From: Paenarthrobacter ilicis
GTDB taxonomy: Bacteria > Actinomycetota > Actinomycetes > Actinomycetales > Micrococcaceae
Assembly (NCBI RefSeq): GCF_016907545.1
Contig: NZ_JAFBCD010000001.1
Coordinates: forward strand, 2,914,001-2,978,000
Length of the DNA stretch: 64,000 nt
Direction: 5' to 3'
Shown here: positions 50,229 to 59,421 of the stretch, piece by piece
Layout: every line of letters starts with the position of its first letter
Numbering within the stretch: position 1 is the first letter of the stretch
Position numbers and translations under genes: made by a program
Notes under the pieces: generated by a model
Told to the model about the DNA's origin: nothing
Database searches by the model: none
Seen by the model: the letters and a program-made list of their open reading frames with translations, nothing else

Positions 50229-51098
50229 TCAGGAGAGTGGCCGTCCAGCCATCTGCTCCAACCGGCTGATCCGGTCCTTCATGGGCGGATGCGTGGAGAA
50301 CATACGCCGCATTCCCCCGCCACGGAACGGGTTGGCGATCATCAGGTGGGATGCGTTCACCAGCCTCTGGTCCTGCGGCAACGGCAACTGGCTCACGCCG
50401 GACTCGATTTTGCGCAGGGCAGAGGCCAATGCCAACGGATCTCCCGTGAGCTCGGCACCGTCCTCGTCGGCGTCGTATTCCCTGGTGCGGGAGATGGCCA
50501 TCTGGATCAGCGATGCCGCAAAAGGTGCCAACAATGCCATGGCGATAGTGGCCAGGGGGTTGGCATTACGCCGGTCCCCGCCGCCGAAGAACAGCAGCAT
50601 CTGGCCCACGGACGTGATCACTCCGGCCACTGCCGCGGCCACGGACGATGTGAGGATGTCCCGGTTGTAGACGTGCATCAGTTCATGGCCCAGGACCCCG
50701 CGGAGCTCCCGGGCATCCAGGAGGTGCAGGATGCCCTCGGTGCAGCAGACAGCGGCGTTCTTCGGGTTGCGCCCCGTGGCGAACGCGTTGGGGGTCATGG
50801 TGGGCGAAAGGTAGATCCGGGGCATGGGCTTGTTGGCCCGGACGGACAACTCACGGACTATCTGGTACAGCTGCGGAGCCTGTGCTTCGGTCACAGGATA
50901 GGCAGCCATGGACCTTATGGCGATCTTGTCGCTGTTCCAATACCCGTAGGCGGTGGTTCCCACACCAATTAAAGCCATGATCCAGAGGGGGGCGGCACTG
51001 CGGGTCCCGGCAGCGATGATGGCACCGAGTCCCAACAGCACGGCCCACAGCACACCGAAGAGTGCTGCGGTTTTGAGTCCATTGTTGTGTCTGTGCAC
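50229..51098 (-). CDS. htpX: HtpX-like membrane zinc metalloprotease (M48)
   Basis: A 289-residue membrane protease for quality control of membrane proteins. The zinc site is HELMH (with Glu as catalytic base) and the third ligand is E in TREYDADEDGA. Two N-terminal and one or two later transmembrane helices are predicted. I start at GTG 51098, since HRHNNGLKTAALFG matches where HtpX proteins begin; the longer frame to 51140 (MGTEPLPERKK) is possible. It is single-gene, next to a same-strand MFS transporter gene upstream. Confidence 0.88.
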   Translation of the reverse strand: MHRHNNGLKTAALFGVLWAVLLGLGAIIAAGTRSAAPLWIMALIGVGTTAYGYWNSDKIAIRSMAAYPVTEAQAPQLYQIVRELSVRANKPMPRIYLSPTMTPNAFATGRNPKNAAVCCTEGILHLLDARELRGVLGHELMHVYNRDILTSSVAAAVAGVITSVGQMLLFFGGGDRRNANPLATIAMALLAPFAASLIQMAISRTREYDADEDGAELTGDPLALASALRKIESGVSQLPLPQDQRLVNASHLMIANPFRGGGMRRMFSTHPPMKDRISRLEQMAGRPLS

Positions 51099-51190
51099 AG
51101 TGATCGCTTTCTTCCGCTCCGGCAAGGGTTCTGTACCCATTAACGCCGACGCCGGTCCGGGTGTTCCTCTGGATCTTCAGGGCCGCGCTT

Positions 51191-52462
51191 TCAGGGCACT
51201 GGGTGCTTGGCGTCGTAGGTGACGAATCCTGGCTGCAACCGGGACGCCAGCCAGGCCAAGACCATGCAGAGTATCCCACCGGCCAGCAGGACCCCGCCTT
51301 CGCTCAGGAACTGGGTCACGCCACCCGCCAGCATGTCACCCACCCTGGGGCCACCGGCTACCACCACAATGAACACGCCTTGCAACCTTCCGCGCAGGTG
51401 GTCCGGGGTGGCCGATTGCAGGATGGTGGTGCGGAAGACTCCACTGACGGAATCGGCGATACCGGCGAGCGCGCAGCAGATGGCGGCGGGCAGCAACCAG
51501 GCGGTCACCCCATCCCGGCCACTGTCGCCGGCCAGGAGGACCACCACGCCGAACCCGGCGATCGAGGCTCCCCAGCCCACCACCGACCACACCACTGCGC
51601 TGCCTTGCTTGCGCACCCTGCCCAGGGGTCCCGAGAAAAGCCCTGCAAGGAAGGCTCCCACGGCGGTAGCCGCCAGGAGCACGCCCACGGTGGTCTCCCC
51701 TCCGCCGATCATCACTGCGCCAATGGCCGGCATCAGCGCCCTGGGTTGCGCGCAGATCATGGCGATGAGGTCGATGATGAACGTCATGCGGACATTGGGG
51801 CGCGTCCCCAGGAAACGGAAGCCTTCCACCACGGAGCGCAACCCGGGCCGGACTGCGTCTTTGGAAGGCGGCAGCGGAGGAAGCCGGAAGAGACCCCACA
51901 GGGCAAAGGTGAAGCTGATGACATCAATGGTGTAGGTCCAGCCAAAGCCGATGGTGGCCACCAGTACGCCGGCCAGCAGGGGCCCTGCCGTCATGGACAG
52001 CCCGAAGGTCAGCATGCTCAGCGCATTGGCGGCAGGGAGCAGCTCTTTGCGGACAAGCAACGGGATGATGGCGCTGCGGGCGGGACCGTTGATTCCCTGG
52101 GCGCCGCTTTGGATGGCCACCAAGGCGTAGAGGATCCAGATGTTCCCCAGCCCCAGCCACGCTTGGAGTGCCAGCGCTCCCGTGGTTGCCCAGAGGACCA
52201 AGGAGGCAGTAATGGCAACTTTGCGGCGGTCATAGGCATCGGACACGGAACCGCCATAGAGTCCGGCGATCACCAGGGGAACCAGCGCGAAGATCCCCAG
52301 CAAACCCACGTAGAAGCTTTCCTCCGTGAGCCGGTAGACCTCAAGGCTCACGGCCACCAGGGTCAACTGGGTTCCCACTGCGGCGACAGAGGCTCCCAAC
52401 CAGAGCCGCCGGAATTCCGGACTCTCCTTCAGCGGGGTGATGTCTGCCAGTAGTTTCGCCAC
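51191..52462 (-). CDS. MFS exporter (EntS-like)
   Basis: A 423-residue major facilitator with 12 transmembrane helices. The sequence, including LPPLPPSKDAVRPGLRSV in the middle loop, resembles the enterobactin-exporter/macrolide-efflux branch (TMS_TMS DHA3-type). Its proximity to the efeUOB iron operon is suggestive of siderophore export but not strong. It lies in the same direction as htpX, with a 92-base gap. Confidence 0.86.
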   Translation of the reverse strand: MAKLLADITPLKESPEFRRLWLGASVAAVGTQLTLVAVSLEVYRLTEESFYVGLLGIFALVPLVIAGLYGGSVSDAYDRRKVAITASLVLWATTGALALQAWLGLGNIWILYALVAIQSGAQGINGPARSAIIPLLVRKELLPAANALSMLTFGLSMTAGPLLAGVLVATIGFGWTYTIDVISFTFALWGLFRLPPLPPSKDAVRPGLRSVVEGFRFLGTRPNVRMTFIIDLIAMICAQPRALMPAIGAVMIGGGETTVGVLLAATAVGAFLAGLFSGPLGRVRKQGSAVVWSVVGWGASIAGFGVVVLLAGDSGRDGVTAWLLPAAICCALAGIADSVSGVFRTTILQSATPDHLRGRLQGVFIVVVAGGPRVGDMLAGGVTQFLSEGGVLLAGGILCMVLAWLASRLQPGFVTYDAKHPVP

Positions 52463-52547
52463 CGTCCAACCCTAACCACGCCGGGTGGTGCCCTCCCGCA
52501 CCGCCACCCTGCTTGGTAGGCTCACCCCGGGAAGGAAGTGACTTGCC

Positions 52548-53312
52548 ATGTCGCGACGTTTGTTATACCGATCCACCGTGTGGGAGATCGCCCGGCCGCG
52601 TCATCCTTTGACATCGGGCCATGTCCTGATCCGGCTTTCGGATCCGGCCACGGAATTCGCTCTTCCTTCCGCCTCTGACTGGCTGCTCTGCTACCGCTTG
52701 GCCCGGGCAGCATTGCAGGAAGCCCTGGACATCACCCTGTGCCCTGTCATGTTCGCCCACCGCTGGCACCCGTTGGGCGGCGCCATTGGTGAACCCGTGG
52801 CCGAGTCCTCCACGCCCACCTTCCATCTCTTTGGACGCTGGAGCGGGGAAACCACGACGCCGGGACACCAGTTGTCGCTGCCGGCCCACCGCCGCGCCGG
52901 GGAAGACCTCGAGCAGCTGGAGGCCATCGACGCGGCCATGCGGCTGTCACTGGGACGTGGCGCCGCAGAGGTGACCGCGCCGCCCGTGGAGGGTGCCGCC
53001 GTCGTGCATGAACCTGGGCTTGAAGACCTGGTACAAACAACGCCTGCCGGACCGAACCATTCAGTGATTCGTCCGGCCAGGACCGTGGATTCCATCGGGG
53101 AGATAACCCCCGGCGAACTTCTTGCCATGGGGGTGGCGCTGGGTGCCCTGCCCCAGGCCGGCGGACCCAGTGGTTTGAGCTGCGTCGCCCTGGAGCCTTC
53201 AGGACCAAGGACCGCGGTGCGCCTCCATGTGCTGGGCAGATCGGCTGCCGAGGAGGTCAATCCCATGGAGTCTTTGATTCGTTCACCGGAAGTTAGTCTC
53301 GCCTTATTGTGA
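52548..53312 (+). CDS. HIT-like fold protein, degenerate active site
   Basis: A 254-residue protein. The first 100 residues resemble the HIT superfamily: PRHPLTSGHVLIRLSDP matches the usual RxHPLTPGHVLVIP stretch, and the later HRWHPLGG and PTFHLFGRWSG are where the HxHxH catalytic loop would be, but the histidine triad is not intact. The C-terminal half (about 150-254) is unassigned. It lies just upstream of fur, and its 3' end overlaps the candidate Fur box. It may bind nucleotides without hydrolysing them; this is inference. Confidence 0.62.
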   Translation: MSRRLLYRSTVWEIARPRHPLTSGHVLIRLSDPATEFALPSASDWLLCYRLARAALQEALDITLCPVMFAHRWHPLGGAIGEPVAESSTPTFHLFGRWSGETTTPGHQLSLPAHRRAGEDLEQLEAIDAAMRLSLGRGAAEVTAPPVEGAAVVHEPGLEDLVQTTPAGPNHSVIRPARTVDSIGEITPGELLAMGVALGALPQAGGPSGLSCVALEPSGPRTAVRLHVLGRSAAEEVNPMESLIRSPEVSLALL

Positions 53313-53327
53313 ACTCATCAAAATAAG
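53303..53327. promoter_or_regulatory. Candidate Fur/PerR box controlling fur-katA
   Basis: Inverted repeat CTTATT (53303-53308) / AATAAG (53322-53327) with a 13-base AT-rich centre, 15 bases before the fur ATG. It overlaps the end of the HIT-like gene (stop 53310-53312). Confidence 0.55.
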
Positions 53328-53342
53328 TGTTTCAATGAATGC

Positions 53343-53819
53343 ATGACAGATCACACCGTTGGGCAAGCAGAATGGGCAGCCGACCTGCACGCCCACGGAC
53401 GGCGTGTGACAAAACAGCGGCTGGCAGTTCTTGCCGCTGTGCACCATAATCCGCATGCCCCGGCTGACCGCATCCTTGCTGAAGCCCGCACGGAACTGCC
53501 TGAACTGACGGCACAATCCGTCTACGTGGTGCTGAGCGACCTCACGGATCTTCAGATGCTCAACCGGTTCGAGCCCCCGCACTCCCCCGCCCTTTATGAA
53601 ACCCGGGTGGGTGACAACCACCATCACGCAGTGTGTATCAGCTGCGGCAAGGTGGAGGACGTGGATTGCGCAGTGGGCCACGCACCGTGCTTGACGCCGC
53701 ATTGGGATGAAAATTCCAAGCCCATGACCATACAGATCGCAGATGTCCTGTACCAAGGCATCTGCCAGGACTGCCAGTCCGCACAACAGCTCCCCGCATC
53801 TTCCGTCAACCAGAAATAG
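53343..53819 (+). CDS. Fur-family peroxide/iron regulator
   Basis: A 158-residue Fur/PerR-type repressor. The winged helix occupies residues 15-85 ([24 protein letters not shown]). The metal sites are visible as [19 protein letters not shown] and a second CXXC at GICQDCQSA, so both the zinc and the regulatory metal sites are likely intact. It is followed 13 bases later by catalase, the furA-catalase pattern known from actinobacteria, so it probably senses peroxide or Fe. No ribosome site precedes the ATG, suggesting a leaderless or short-leader mRNA. Confidence 0.9.
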   Translation: MTDHTVGQAEWAADLHAHGRRVTKQRLAVLAAVHHNPHAPADRILAEARTELPELTAQSVYVVLSDLTDLQMLNRFEPPHSPALYETRVGDNHHHAVCISCGKVEDVDCAVGHAPCLTPHWDENSKPMTIQIADVLYQGICQDCQSAQQLPASSVNQK

Positions 53820-53832
53820 AAAAAGGAGAACA

Positions 53833-55314
53833 ATGACTGCCATTTCAACAACCCAGTCAGGTGCCCCCGTTACCTCCGACGCGCACTCCAAGTCCGTCGG
53901 CGCCGACGGTGCCATCATCCTCACCGATCACTACCTGATCGAGAAGCTGGCACAGTTCAACCGCGAGCGGGTTCCGGAGCGTGTTGTGCATGCCAAGGGC
54001 GGCGGCGCATTCGGAACGTTCAAGACCACTGGCGATGTTTCCGCCTACACCAAGGCCGCATTCCTGCAGTCGGGCGCCGAGACGGAAATGCTGATCCGTT
54101 TCTCCTCCGTTGCCGGCGAGAACGGTTCTCCTGACACCTGGCGCGATCCCCGCGGTTTCGCCGTGAAGTTCTACACCTCCGAGGGCAACTACGACCTCGT
54201 TGGCAACAACACCCCCGTCTTCTTCATCCGCGACGGCATCAAGTTCCCCGACTTCATCCACTCCCAGAAGCGCCTCCCGGGCAGCCACCTGCGTGACGCT
54301 GACATGCAGTGGGATTTCTGGACCCTCTCCCCCGAGTCCGCACACCAGGTCACCTGGCTCATGGGCGACCGCGGCCTCCCCGCCTCCTGGCGTGAAATGC
54401 AGGGCTACGGCTCGCACACCTACCAGTGGATCAACGAGGCCGGCGAGCGTTTCTGGGTCAAGTACCACTTCAAGTCCAACCAGGGCGTCAACTCCATGAC
54501 AAGCGACCAGGCTGAGCAGCTGGCCGGCTCGGATGCCGACTTCTACATCCGCGACCTCCAGGAGAACATCGCCAACGGCAACTTCCCCTCCTGGGAACTG
54601 CACGTCCAGGTCATGCCGTACGAGGACGCCAAGACGTACCGCTTCAACCCGTTCGACCTCACCAAGGTGTGGCCGCACTCCGACTACCCGCTGATCCACG
54701 TGGGCACCATGGAGCTGAACAAGAACCCGGAGAACTACTTCGCGCAGATCGAGCAGGCCACGTTTGCGCCGTCGAACTTCGTGCCGGGCATTGCCGCTTC
54801 CCCGGACAAGATGCTGCAGGCCCGCATCTTCTCCTACGCAGACGCACACCGCTACCGCGTGGGCACCAACCACGCCCAGATCCCGGTGAACCAGCCCAAG
54901 AACGCTGTCAACAACTACAGCCAGGACGGCCAGGGACGCTACCTGTTCAACTCCCCGTCCACCCCGGTCTACGCACCCAACTCCCTTGGTGGCCCGGCCG
55001 CGGTTGAGCCCGCTTCACCGGCCGGCGGCTGGGAAAACGACGGCGAGCTCACCCTCTCCGCCCACACCCTGCACGCTGAGGACGGCGACTTCGGCCAGGC
55101 CGGCACGCTGTACCGCGAGGTTTACGACGAAGCTGCAAAGGCACGTTTCCTGGACACCATCACCGGTGCCGTTGGCGGCGTGAAGAGCGCCGACATCAAG
55201 GAACGCGCCATCCAGTACTGGACCAACGTTGACGCCGAGCTCGGCGCCAAGCTCCGCGCCAACCTCGGTGCAGGCCAGACCGAGTCCGACGCAGAAGCAG
55301 CCAACAAGGTCTAA
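53833..55314 (+). CDS. katA: Monofunctional heme catalase
   Basis: A 493-residue clade-type small-subunit catalase. Catalytic His is H53 in [11 protein letters not shown], the distal Asn is in [11 protein letters not shown], and the proximal heme Tyr is Y335 in [14 protein letters not shown]. It breaks H2O2 into water and oxygen in the cytoplasm. ATG 53833 has AAAAAGGAGAACA as a strong ribosome site; the longer upstream frame overlaps fur and is rejected. A terminator follows. Confidence 0.96.
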   Translation: MTAISTTQSGAPVTSDAHSKSVGADGAIILTDHYLIEKLAQFNRERVPERVVHAKGGGAFGTFKTTGDVSAYTKAAFLQSGAETEMLIRFSSVAGENGSPDTWRDPRGFAVKFYTSEGNYDLVGNNTPVFFIRDGIKFPDFIHSQKRLPGSHLRDADMQWDFWTLSPESAHQVTWLMGDRGLPASWREMQGYGSHTYQWINEAGERFWVKYHFKSNQGVNSMTSDQAEQLAGSDADFYIRDLQENIANGNFPSWELHVQVMPYEDAKTYRFNPFDLTKVWPHSDYPLIHVGTMELNKNPENYFAQIEQATFAPSNFVPGIAASPDKMLQARIFSYADAHRYRVGTNHAQIPVNQPKNAVNNYSQDGQGRYLFNSPSTPVYAPNSLGGPAAVEPASPAGGWENDGELTLSAHTLHAEDGDFGQAGTLYREVYDEAAKARFLDTITGAVGGVKSADIKERAIQYWTNVDAELGAKLRANLGAGQTESDAEAANKV

Positions 55315-55341
55315 GCGTCCAGGTACTTACATACACAACGG

Positions 55342-55385
55342 GAACACCCCGCTGCGGATCACTGCGCGGCGGGGTGTTCTTTTTC
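55342..55385 (+). terminator. Terminator of fur-katA
   Basis: Stem GAACACCCCGC (55342-55352) / GCGGGGTGTTC (55369-55379) with a stacked inner GCGC stem, followed by TTTTT (55380-55384). It starts 28 bases after the katA stop. Confidence 0.9.
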
Positions 55386-55441
55386 CACATAAGGGCTCAT
55401 GGCTATGGCTGCGCCACAGCCACCGTTCATAAGATCCTTCC

Positions 55442-56077
55442 ATGACCACATTTGACGGCATTCCCGCATCCGCCTTCAGCTTCTACGCCGAGCTTGAAGA
55501 GAACAACAACCGCGAGTGGTGGTTGGACAACAAAAAGAGATACGACGCCGGTGTGAAGGAACCGCTGACAGCCTTGACGGAGGAGCTGAAGGCGGAGTTC
55601 GGCCCGGCCAAGATTTTCCGCCCCAACAGGGACGTCCGCTTTTCACAGGACAAGTCGCCGTATAAGACAGCCCAGGGCGCCTTTGCAGCTACCCAGGAAG
55701 GCGTTGGGTTCTACGTCCAGATCAGCGCTGACGGGCTGCTGATCGGCGGCGGTTACCACTCGCACACCCCCGCCCAATTGGCCCGCTACCGTGCAGCCGT
55801 TGATGCGCCCGCCAGCGGGGAGGAGTTGCAGTGGATTGTTGACGCGGTGGAAGCTGCCGGCTTCGCCATTGAAGGCGAGAAGCTGAAGACCGTCCCCCGG
55901 GGTTTCGACAAAGAACATCCCCGCGCCGAGCTCCTCAAGCATAAATCGCTGCAGGCGGGCCTGGACGTTGGCCAGCCGGACTGGTTGTCCACCCCCGCAG
56001 CCAAGGATGAGATTGCTGCCCGTTGGGAGGTGCTGAGGCCCTTGGTGGAGTGGGTCAGCGAGCATGCTGCGCCGTAG
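55442..56077 (+). CDS. DUF2461-family protein
   Basis: A 211-residue protein of the DUF2461 (TIGR02453) family, function unknown. Typical motifs are FSFYAELEENNNREWWLDNKKRYD at the start, RFSQDKSPYKTAQGAF in the middle, and the C-terminal LKTVPRGFDKEHPRAELLKHKSL. Members are soluble and widely distributed. It lies after the catalase terminator as its own unit and is convergent with an APC permease, separated by a hairpin. Confidence 0.9.
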   Translation: MTTFDGIPASAFSFYAELEENNNREWWLDNKKRYDAGVKEPLTALTEELKAEFGPAKIFRPNRDVRFSQDKSPYKTAQGAFAATQEGVGFYVQISADGLLIGGGYHSHTPAQLARYRAAVDAPASGEELQWIVDAVEAAGFAIEGEKLKTVPRGFDKEHPRAELLKHKSLQAGLDVGQPDWLSTPAAKDEIAARWEVLRPLVEWVSEHAAP

Positions 56078-56122
56078 CCGCGCTACCCCTCCAGCTGCCC
56101 GACGTCCGGGGTACACGCGAAA

Positions 56123-56151
56123 GCGCCCGGAAACCGATGGTTCCCGGGCGC
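56123..56151. terminator. Hairpin between DUF2461 and the convergent permease
   Basis: Stem GCGCCCGGAAACC (56123-56135) / GGTTCCCGGGCGC (56139-56151), one mismatch, GAT loop. It sits 46 bases beyond the DUF2461 stop and 48 bases beyond the permease stop, a likely bidirectional terminator. Confidence 0.75.
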
Positions 56152-56198
56152 CCTCATAGCAGCATCAGCCTGCCGACGTACGGCGTGCTTGCTGAGGC

Positions 56199-57752
56199 TT
56201 AGGCCCTGGTGAAGGAGTCTTCGTCCTCGTCACCCTTGGTGCGGCCGGTTGTGGCGTTGCCATCAACGGAGGCCCTGGCCGCTGCGAACTTTTCGTTCAG
56301 GCGGGAGTGGCGCTGGCCGTAGGCGAAGTAGATGATCATGCCGATGACCAGCCAGATGGCGAAGAAAATCCAGGTTTCAACAGCGAGGTTGGTCATCAAG
56401 TAGAAGCACAGTACGGCGGACACCCAGGGCAGGACCTTGCCGAAGGGAACCCGGAACGCAGGCTTCAAGTCCGGACGCTTCTTGCGGAGCACAAGAATTC
56501 CAAGGCTGACCATCACGAAGGCGGACAACGTGCCGATGTTGATCATTTCTTCCAGCAGGTCAACCTTGGTGACTCCAGCAACCACGGCCACGGCTGCACC
56601 GCAGATGATCTGCAGGCGGGCCGGGGTGGAGCGCTTCTCGCTGGTTTTGGACAGGGAGCGGGGAAGCAGCCCATCGCGGCTCATGGCCAGGACCACGCGG
56701 GACAAGCCCATCAGCAGCACCATGATCACGGTGGTGAGGCCCACCAGAGAGCCAAACGCGATGACCTTGGCAGCATCGGTATTGCCCACGGCCTCGAAGG
56801 CTGTGGTCAGGGTGGGGTTCTTAACCTCAGCCAATTGCGTGTAGGAGACCATGCCGGTCAACGCCAGCGACACCAGGATGTAGAGCAGGGTCACCAGTGC
56901 CAGGCCACCGAAGATGCCTCGCGGAAGGGTCTTCTGCGGGTTCTTTACTTCCTCGGCGGACGTGGCCACCACGTCAAAGCCGATGAAGGCGAAGAACACC
57001 AAGGCGGCACCGGCGAAGACGCCCAACGTCCCGTACTGGGCGGGGACTGCACCGGTGAGGAAACCAAAGAAGGACTGCTTGAGGACATCAGCGCCACTGG
57101 CATCGGTAGGCTGCGAAGCGGGCACGAACGGGGTGTAGTTGGAGAACTTCACGTAGCTGAACCCCACCACAATCACGAACAGCACCACGGCGATCTTGAT
57201 CAAGGTGAAGACGTTGCCAACGCGGGCGGACAACTTTGTCCCCAGCACCAGCAGCACGGTGAAGATCGCGACAATCAGGAAAGCGCCCCAGTAGAGATCG
57301 ATTCCGGCCACCTGGAAGGACGGTGGCATGTCCACGCCCATCAAACCAAAGACAGTACTGAGGTAGATGCCCCAGTACTTGGCGATCACAGCCGCAGCGG
57401 TGAACAGCTCAAGGATGAGGTTCCAACCGATGATCCAGGCAAGGACCTCGCCCATGGTGGCGTAGGTGAAAACGTAGGCGGACCCGGCGACGGGGATGGC
57501 CGTGGCGAATTCGGCGTAACACATGATGGCCAGCGCGCAGGTGACGGCGGCGATGGCAAAGGAGATGGTGACGGCGGGGCCAGCGAAGTTTGCGGCTGCC
57601 TTGGCTCCTACCGAGAAGATACCGGCGCCGACAGCGACGGCGACGCCCATGATCATGAGGTCCCAGGTGCTGAGGCTGCGTTTCAGCTTCCGGCCTGGCT
57701 CGTCGGCATCAGCGATCGACTGTTCGATCGACTTGGTCCTGAAAATGTTCAT
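56199..57752 (-). CDS. APC-family amino acid permease (cationic/YfnA-like)
   Basis: A 517-residue transporter with 12-14 transmembrane helices. Signatures are DLMIMGVAVAVGAGIFSVG, SFAIAAVTCALAIMCYAEFA and FFAFIGFDVVATSAEEVKN, typical of the CAT (cationic amino acid) branch. The C-terminus is charged (TTGRTKGDEDEDSFTRA). It takes up amino acids with protons; the specific substrate is unknown. It is a single-gene unit with a 188-base gap upstream. Confidence 0.93.
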   Translation of the reverse strand: MNIFRTKSIEQSIADADEPGRKLKRSLSTWDLMIMGVAVAVGAGIFSVGAKAAANFAGPAVTISFAIAAVTCALAIMCYAEFATAIPVAGSAYVFTYATMGEVLAWIIGWNLILELFTAAAVIAKYWGIYLSTVFGLMGVDMPPSFQVAGIDLYWGAFLIVAIFTVLLVLGTKLSARVGNVFTLIKIAVVLFVIVVGFSYVKFSNYTPFVPASQPTDASGADVLKQSFFGFLTGAVPAQYGTLGVFAGAALVFFAFIGFDVVATSAEEVKNPQKTLPRGIFGGLALVTLLYILVSLALTGMVSYTQLAEVKNPTLTTAFEAVGNTDAAKVIAFGSLVGLTTVIMVLLMGLSRVVLAMSRDGLLPRSLSKTSEKRSTPARLQIICGAAVAVVAGVTKVDLLEEMINIGTLSAFVMVSLGILVLRKKRPDLKPAFRVPFGKVLPWVSAVLCFYLMTNLAVETWIFFAIWLVIGMIIYFAYGQRHSRLNEKFAAARASVDGNATTGRTKGDEDEDSFTRA

Positions 57753-57874
57753 AAAAATGCCACATTCTGGATGGGAGTGGTATAGGACTCATCAAGGATA
57801 GTGTCCGACCAATGGACGGCCATATTTATCCCAAATAGTGAGACGTCTACTCGGTACGTGTGGCAGGTGGTGCA

Positions 57875-57907
57875 GGTGTGGCGGACGGCTGTTACCGCCG
57901 CCACACC
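57875..57907 (-). terminator. Weak hairpin past the DUF779 operon
   Basis: Stem GGTGTGGCGG plus CGG (57875-57888, with bulged A57885) pairing with CCG plus CCGCCACACC (57895-57907), 33 bases beyond the DUF779 stop. No T-run follows; it may terminate the ALDH-ADH-DUF779 operon. Confidence 0.4.
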
Positions 57908-57940
57908 CCTACGTGCCCACACCCCTCCATGCCCGCTCCC

Positions 57941-58369
57941 CTACATGCGGGGAACGTCCCAGTCCATCAAGGTGGACCTGATCAGGAATCGCTTTCCTTC
58001 AGGAGACTCCACTGAGAAACCACTCCCCCGTCCCGGAACCACGTCCACGGTGAGATGGGTGTGGGACCAGTAGGCGAACTGCTCCTTGGACATCCAGAAC
58101 TCCAGAGGCTGCAGCTGTCCTTCGGTTCCAATATCGAACCGGCCCAGCAGGACATCGGAGTCCCCGGTGAGGAATTCCCCCGCCGGGTAGCACATGGGAG
58201 AGGAGCCATCACAGCACCCGCCCGATTGGTGGAACATCAGCGGACCGTGCTGCTCCCACAGTTTCCGCAGCAGTTCAACGGATGCCGGAGTGAGCGCCAC
58301 CCGGGAAAAGTCTTCCCCGGGCAGCGTCACCGCAGCCTCCAGGATGTCCTGGGACATGTTGGGGCTCAT
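57941..58369 (-). CDS. DUF779-domain protein
   Basis: A 142-residue DUF779 protein. The family typically lies next to aldehyde and alcohol dehydrogenase genes, as here, and is suspected to act on aldehyde metabolism, but no activity is established. Conserved stretches are LRKLWEQHGPLMFHQSGGCCDG (double Cys, perhaps metal binding), SPMCYPAGEF, and the later YWSHTHLTVDVVPGRGSGF with two His. Its ATG shares a base with the alcohol dehydrogenase stop (TGATG), so the three genes form one operon. Confidence 0.88.
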   Translation of the reverse strand: MSPNMSQDILEAAVTLPGEDFSRVALTPASVELLRKLWEQHGPLMFHQSGGCCDGSSPMCYPAGEFLTGDSDVLLGRFDIGTEGQLQPLEFWMSKEQFAYWSHTHLTVDVVPGRGSGFSVESPEGKRFLIRSTLMDWDVPRM

Positions 58370-59388
58370 CAGAACGTCAGCACCACTCGGCCGTCGATCT
58401 TGGCATGCTTCATTTCATCCAGGACCGCGTTGACCTCTGAAAGCCCACGGGTGGAGACGGTCGGCTTGATCTTCCCTTGGGCGTAGAACCCAAGCGCTTC
58501 CTCGAGGTCCTGCCGGGTGCCCACAATGGAACCGCGCACTGTGAGTCCCTTGAGGACGATGTCGAAGATCGGTGCAGGGAAATCCCCCGGAGGAAGGCCA
58601 TTGAAGACGATCGTGCCGCCACGCCTGGCCATGCCGATGGCTTGCCCGAATGCCGAGGGATGCACCGCCGTCACCAGGACGCCGTGGCACCCGCCGGTCT
58701 CCCGCTGGATCGCCTCCGCAGGATCCTCGTGGAGGGCATTGACAGTCACCTCGGCCCCGTGCTCCTTGGCCAGCGCCAATTTGTCGTCGGCAATGTCCAC
58801 AGCTGCAACCCGCAGGCCCATGGCCACGGCGTACTGCACCGCGATATGCCCCAGTCCGCCGATCCCGGAAATAGTGACCCACTGCCCTGGCCGGGTCTCG
58901 GTCATTTTCAGGCCCTTGTAAACGGTCACGCCAGCACATAGAACCGGAGCAATCTCCACAGGGTCCGAGCCTTTCGGGATCCGCGCAGCAAACCGGGTGT
59001 CCACCAGCATGTATTCGCCAAAGGAACCGTTGACGCTGTAGCCGCCGTTCTGCTGGGATTCACAGAGTGTTTCCCACCCGGTCCGGCAGTACTGGCAGTC
59101 ACCGCAGGCCGACCACAGCCAGGCGTTCCCTACGATGTCTCCCACGGAGAGGTCCTTGACACCCTCGCCCAGCTCCACCACTTCACCCACGCCTTCGTGA
59201 CCGGGCACGAACGGCGGAGTCGGCTTGACCGGCCAGTCGCCTTCGGCCGCGTGAAGGTCCGTGTGGCAGACTCCGGAGGTGATCAGGCGGACCAGAGCCT
59301 GGCCGGGACCCGGCGTCGGCCTTTCCATTTCCTTGATCTCAAGGTCGGTTCCGAATTCCGTGACTACTGCTGCTTGCATGGTGGTCAT
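58369..59388 (-). CDS. Zinc-dependent alcohol dehydrogenase (AdhP type)
   Basis: A 339-residue MDR alcohol dehydrogenase. The catalytic zinc ligands are C in GVCHTDLH, H in GHEGVGEV and C in CAGVTVYK; the structural zinc cluster is CGDCQYCRTGWETLC. The NAD motif GIGGLGHIAVQYA is intact. I start at ATG 59388 (MTTMQAAVV), with GGAG 7 bases upstream; the 59415 start adds a non-homologous tail. It probably converts alcohols to aldehydes for the ALDH gene just upstream in the operon. Confidence 0.93.
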   Translation of the reverse strand: MTTMQAAVVTEFGTDLEIKEMERPTPGPGQALVRLITSGVCHTDLHAAEGDWPVKPTPPFVPGHEGVGEVVELGEGVKDLSVGDIVGNAWLWSACGDCQYCRTGWETLCESQQNGGYSVNGSFGEYMLVDTRFAARIPKGSDPVEIAPVLCAGVTVYKGLKMTETRPGQWVTISGIGGLGHIAVQYAVAMGLRVAAVDIADDKLALAKEHGAEVTVNALHEDPAEAIQRETGGCHGVLVTAVHPSAFGQAIGMARRGGTIVFNGLPPGDFPAPIFDIVLKGLTVRGSIVGTRQDLEEALGFYAQGKIKPTVSTRGLSEVNAVLDEMKHAKIDGRVVLTF

Positions 59389-59421
59389 TGACGATCTCCT
59401 TTGATCGGTGGACAAGACGGT

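Noticed and set aside
51161..52453. A 430-codon plus-strand frame over the MFS gene
   Set aside because: Low-complexity His/Gln/Gly-rich antisense product.
53743..53832. Upstream start for katA inside fur
   Set aside because: Overlaps fur; ATG 53833 has a strong ribosome site and the family N-terminus.
57841..57940. A rich run of GTG/CAC repeats in the permease-DUF779 gap
   Set aside because: Only one imperfect hairpin with no T-run; not clearly functional beyond the weak terminator reported.
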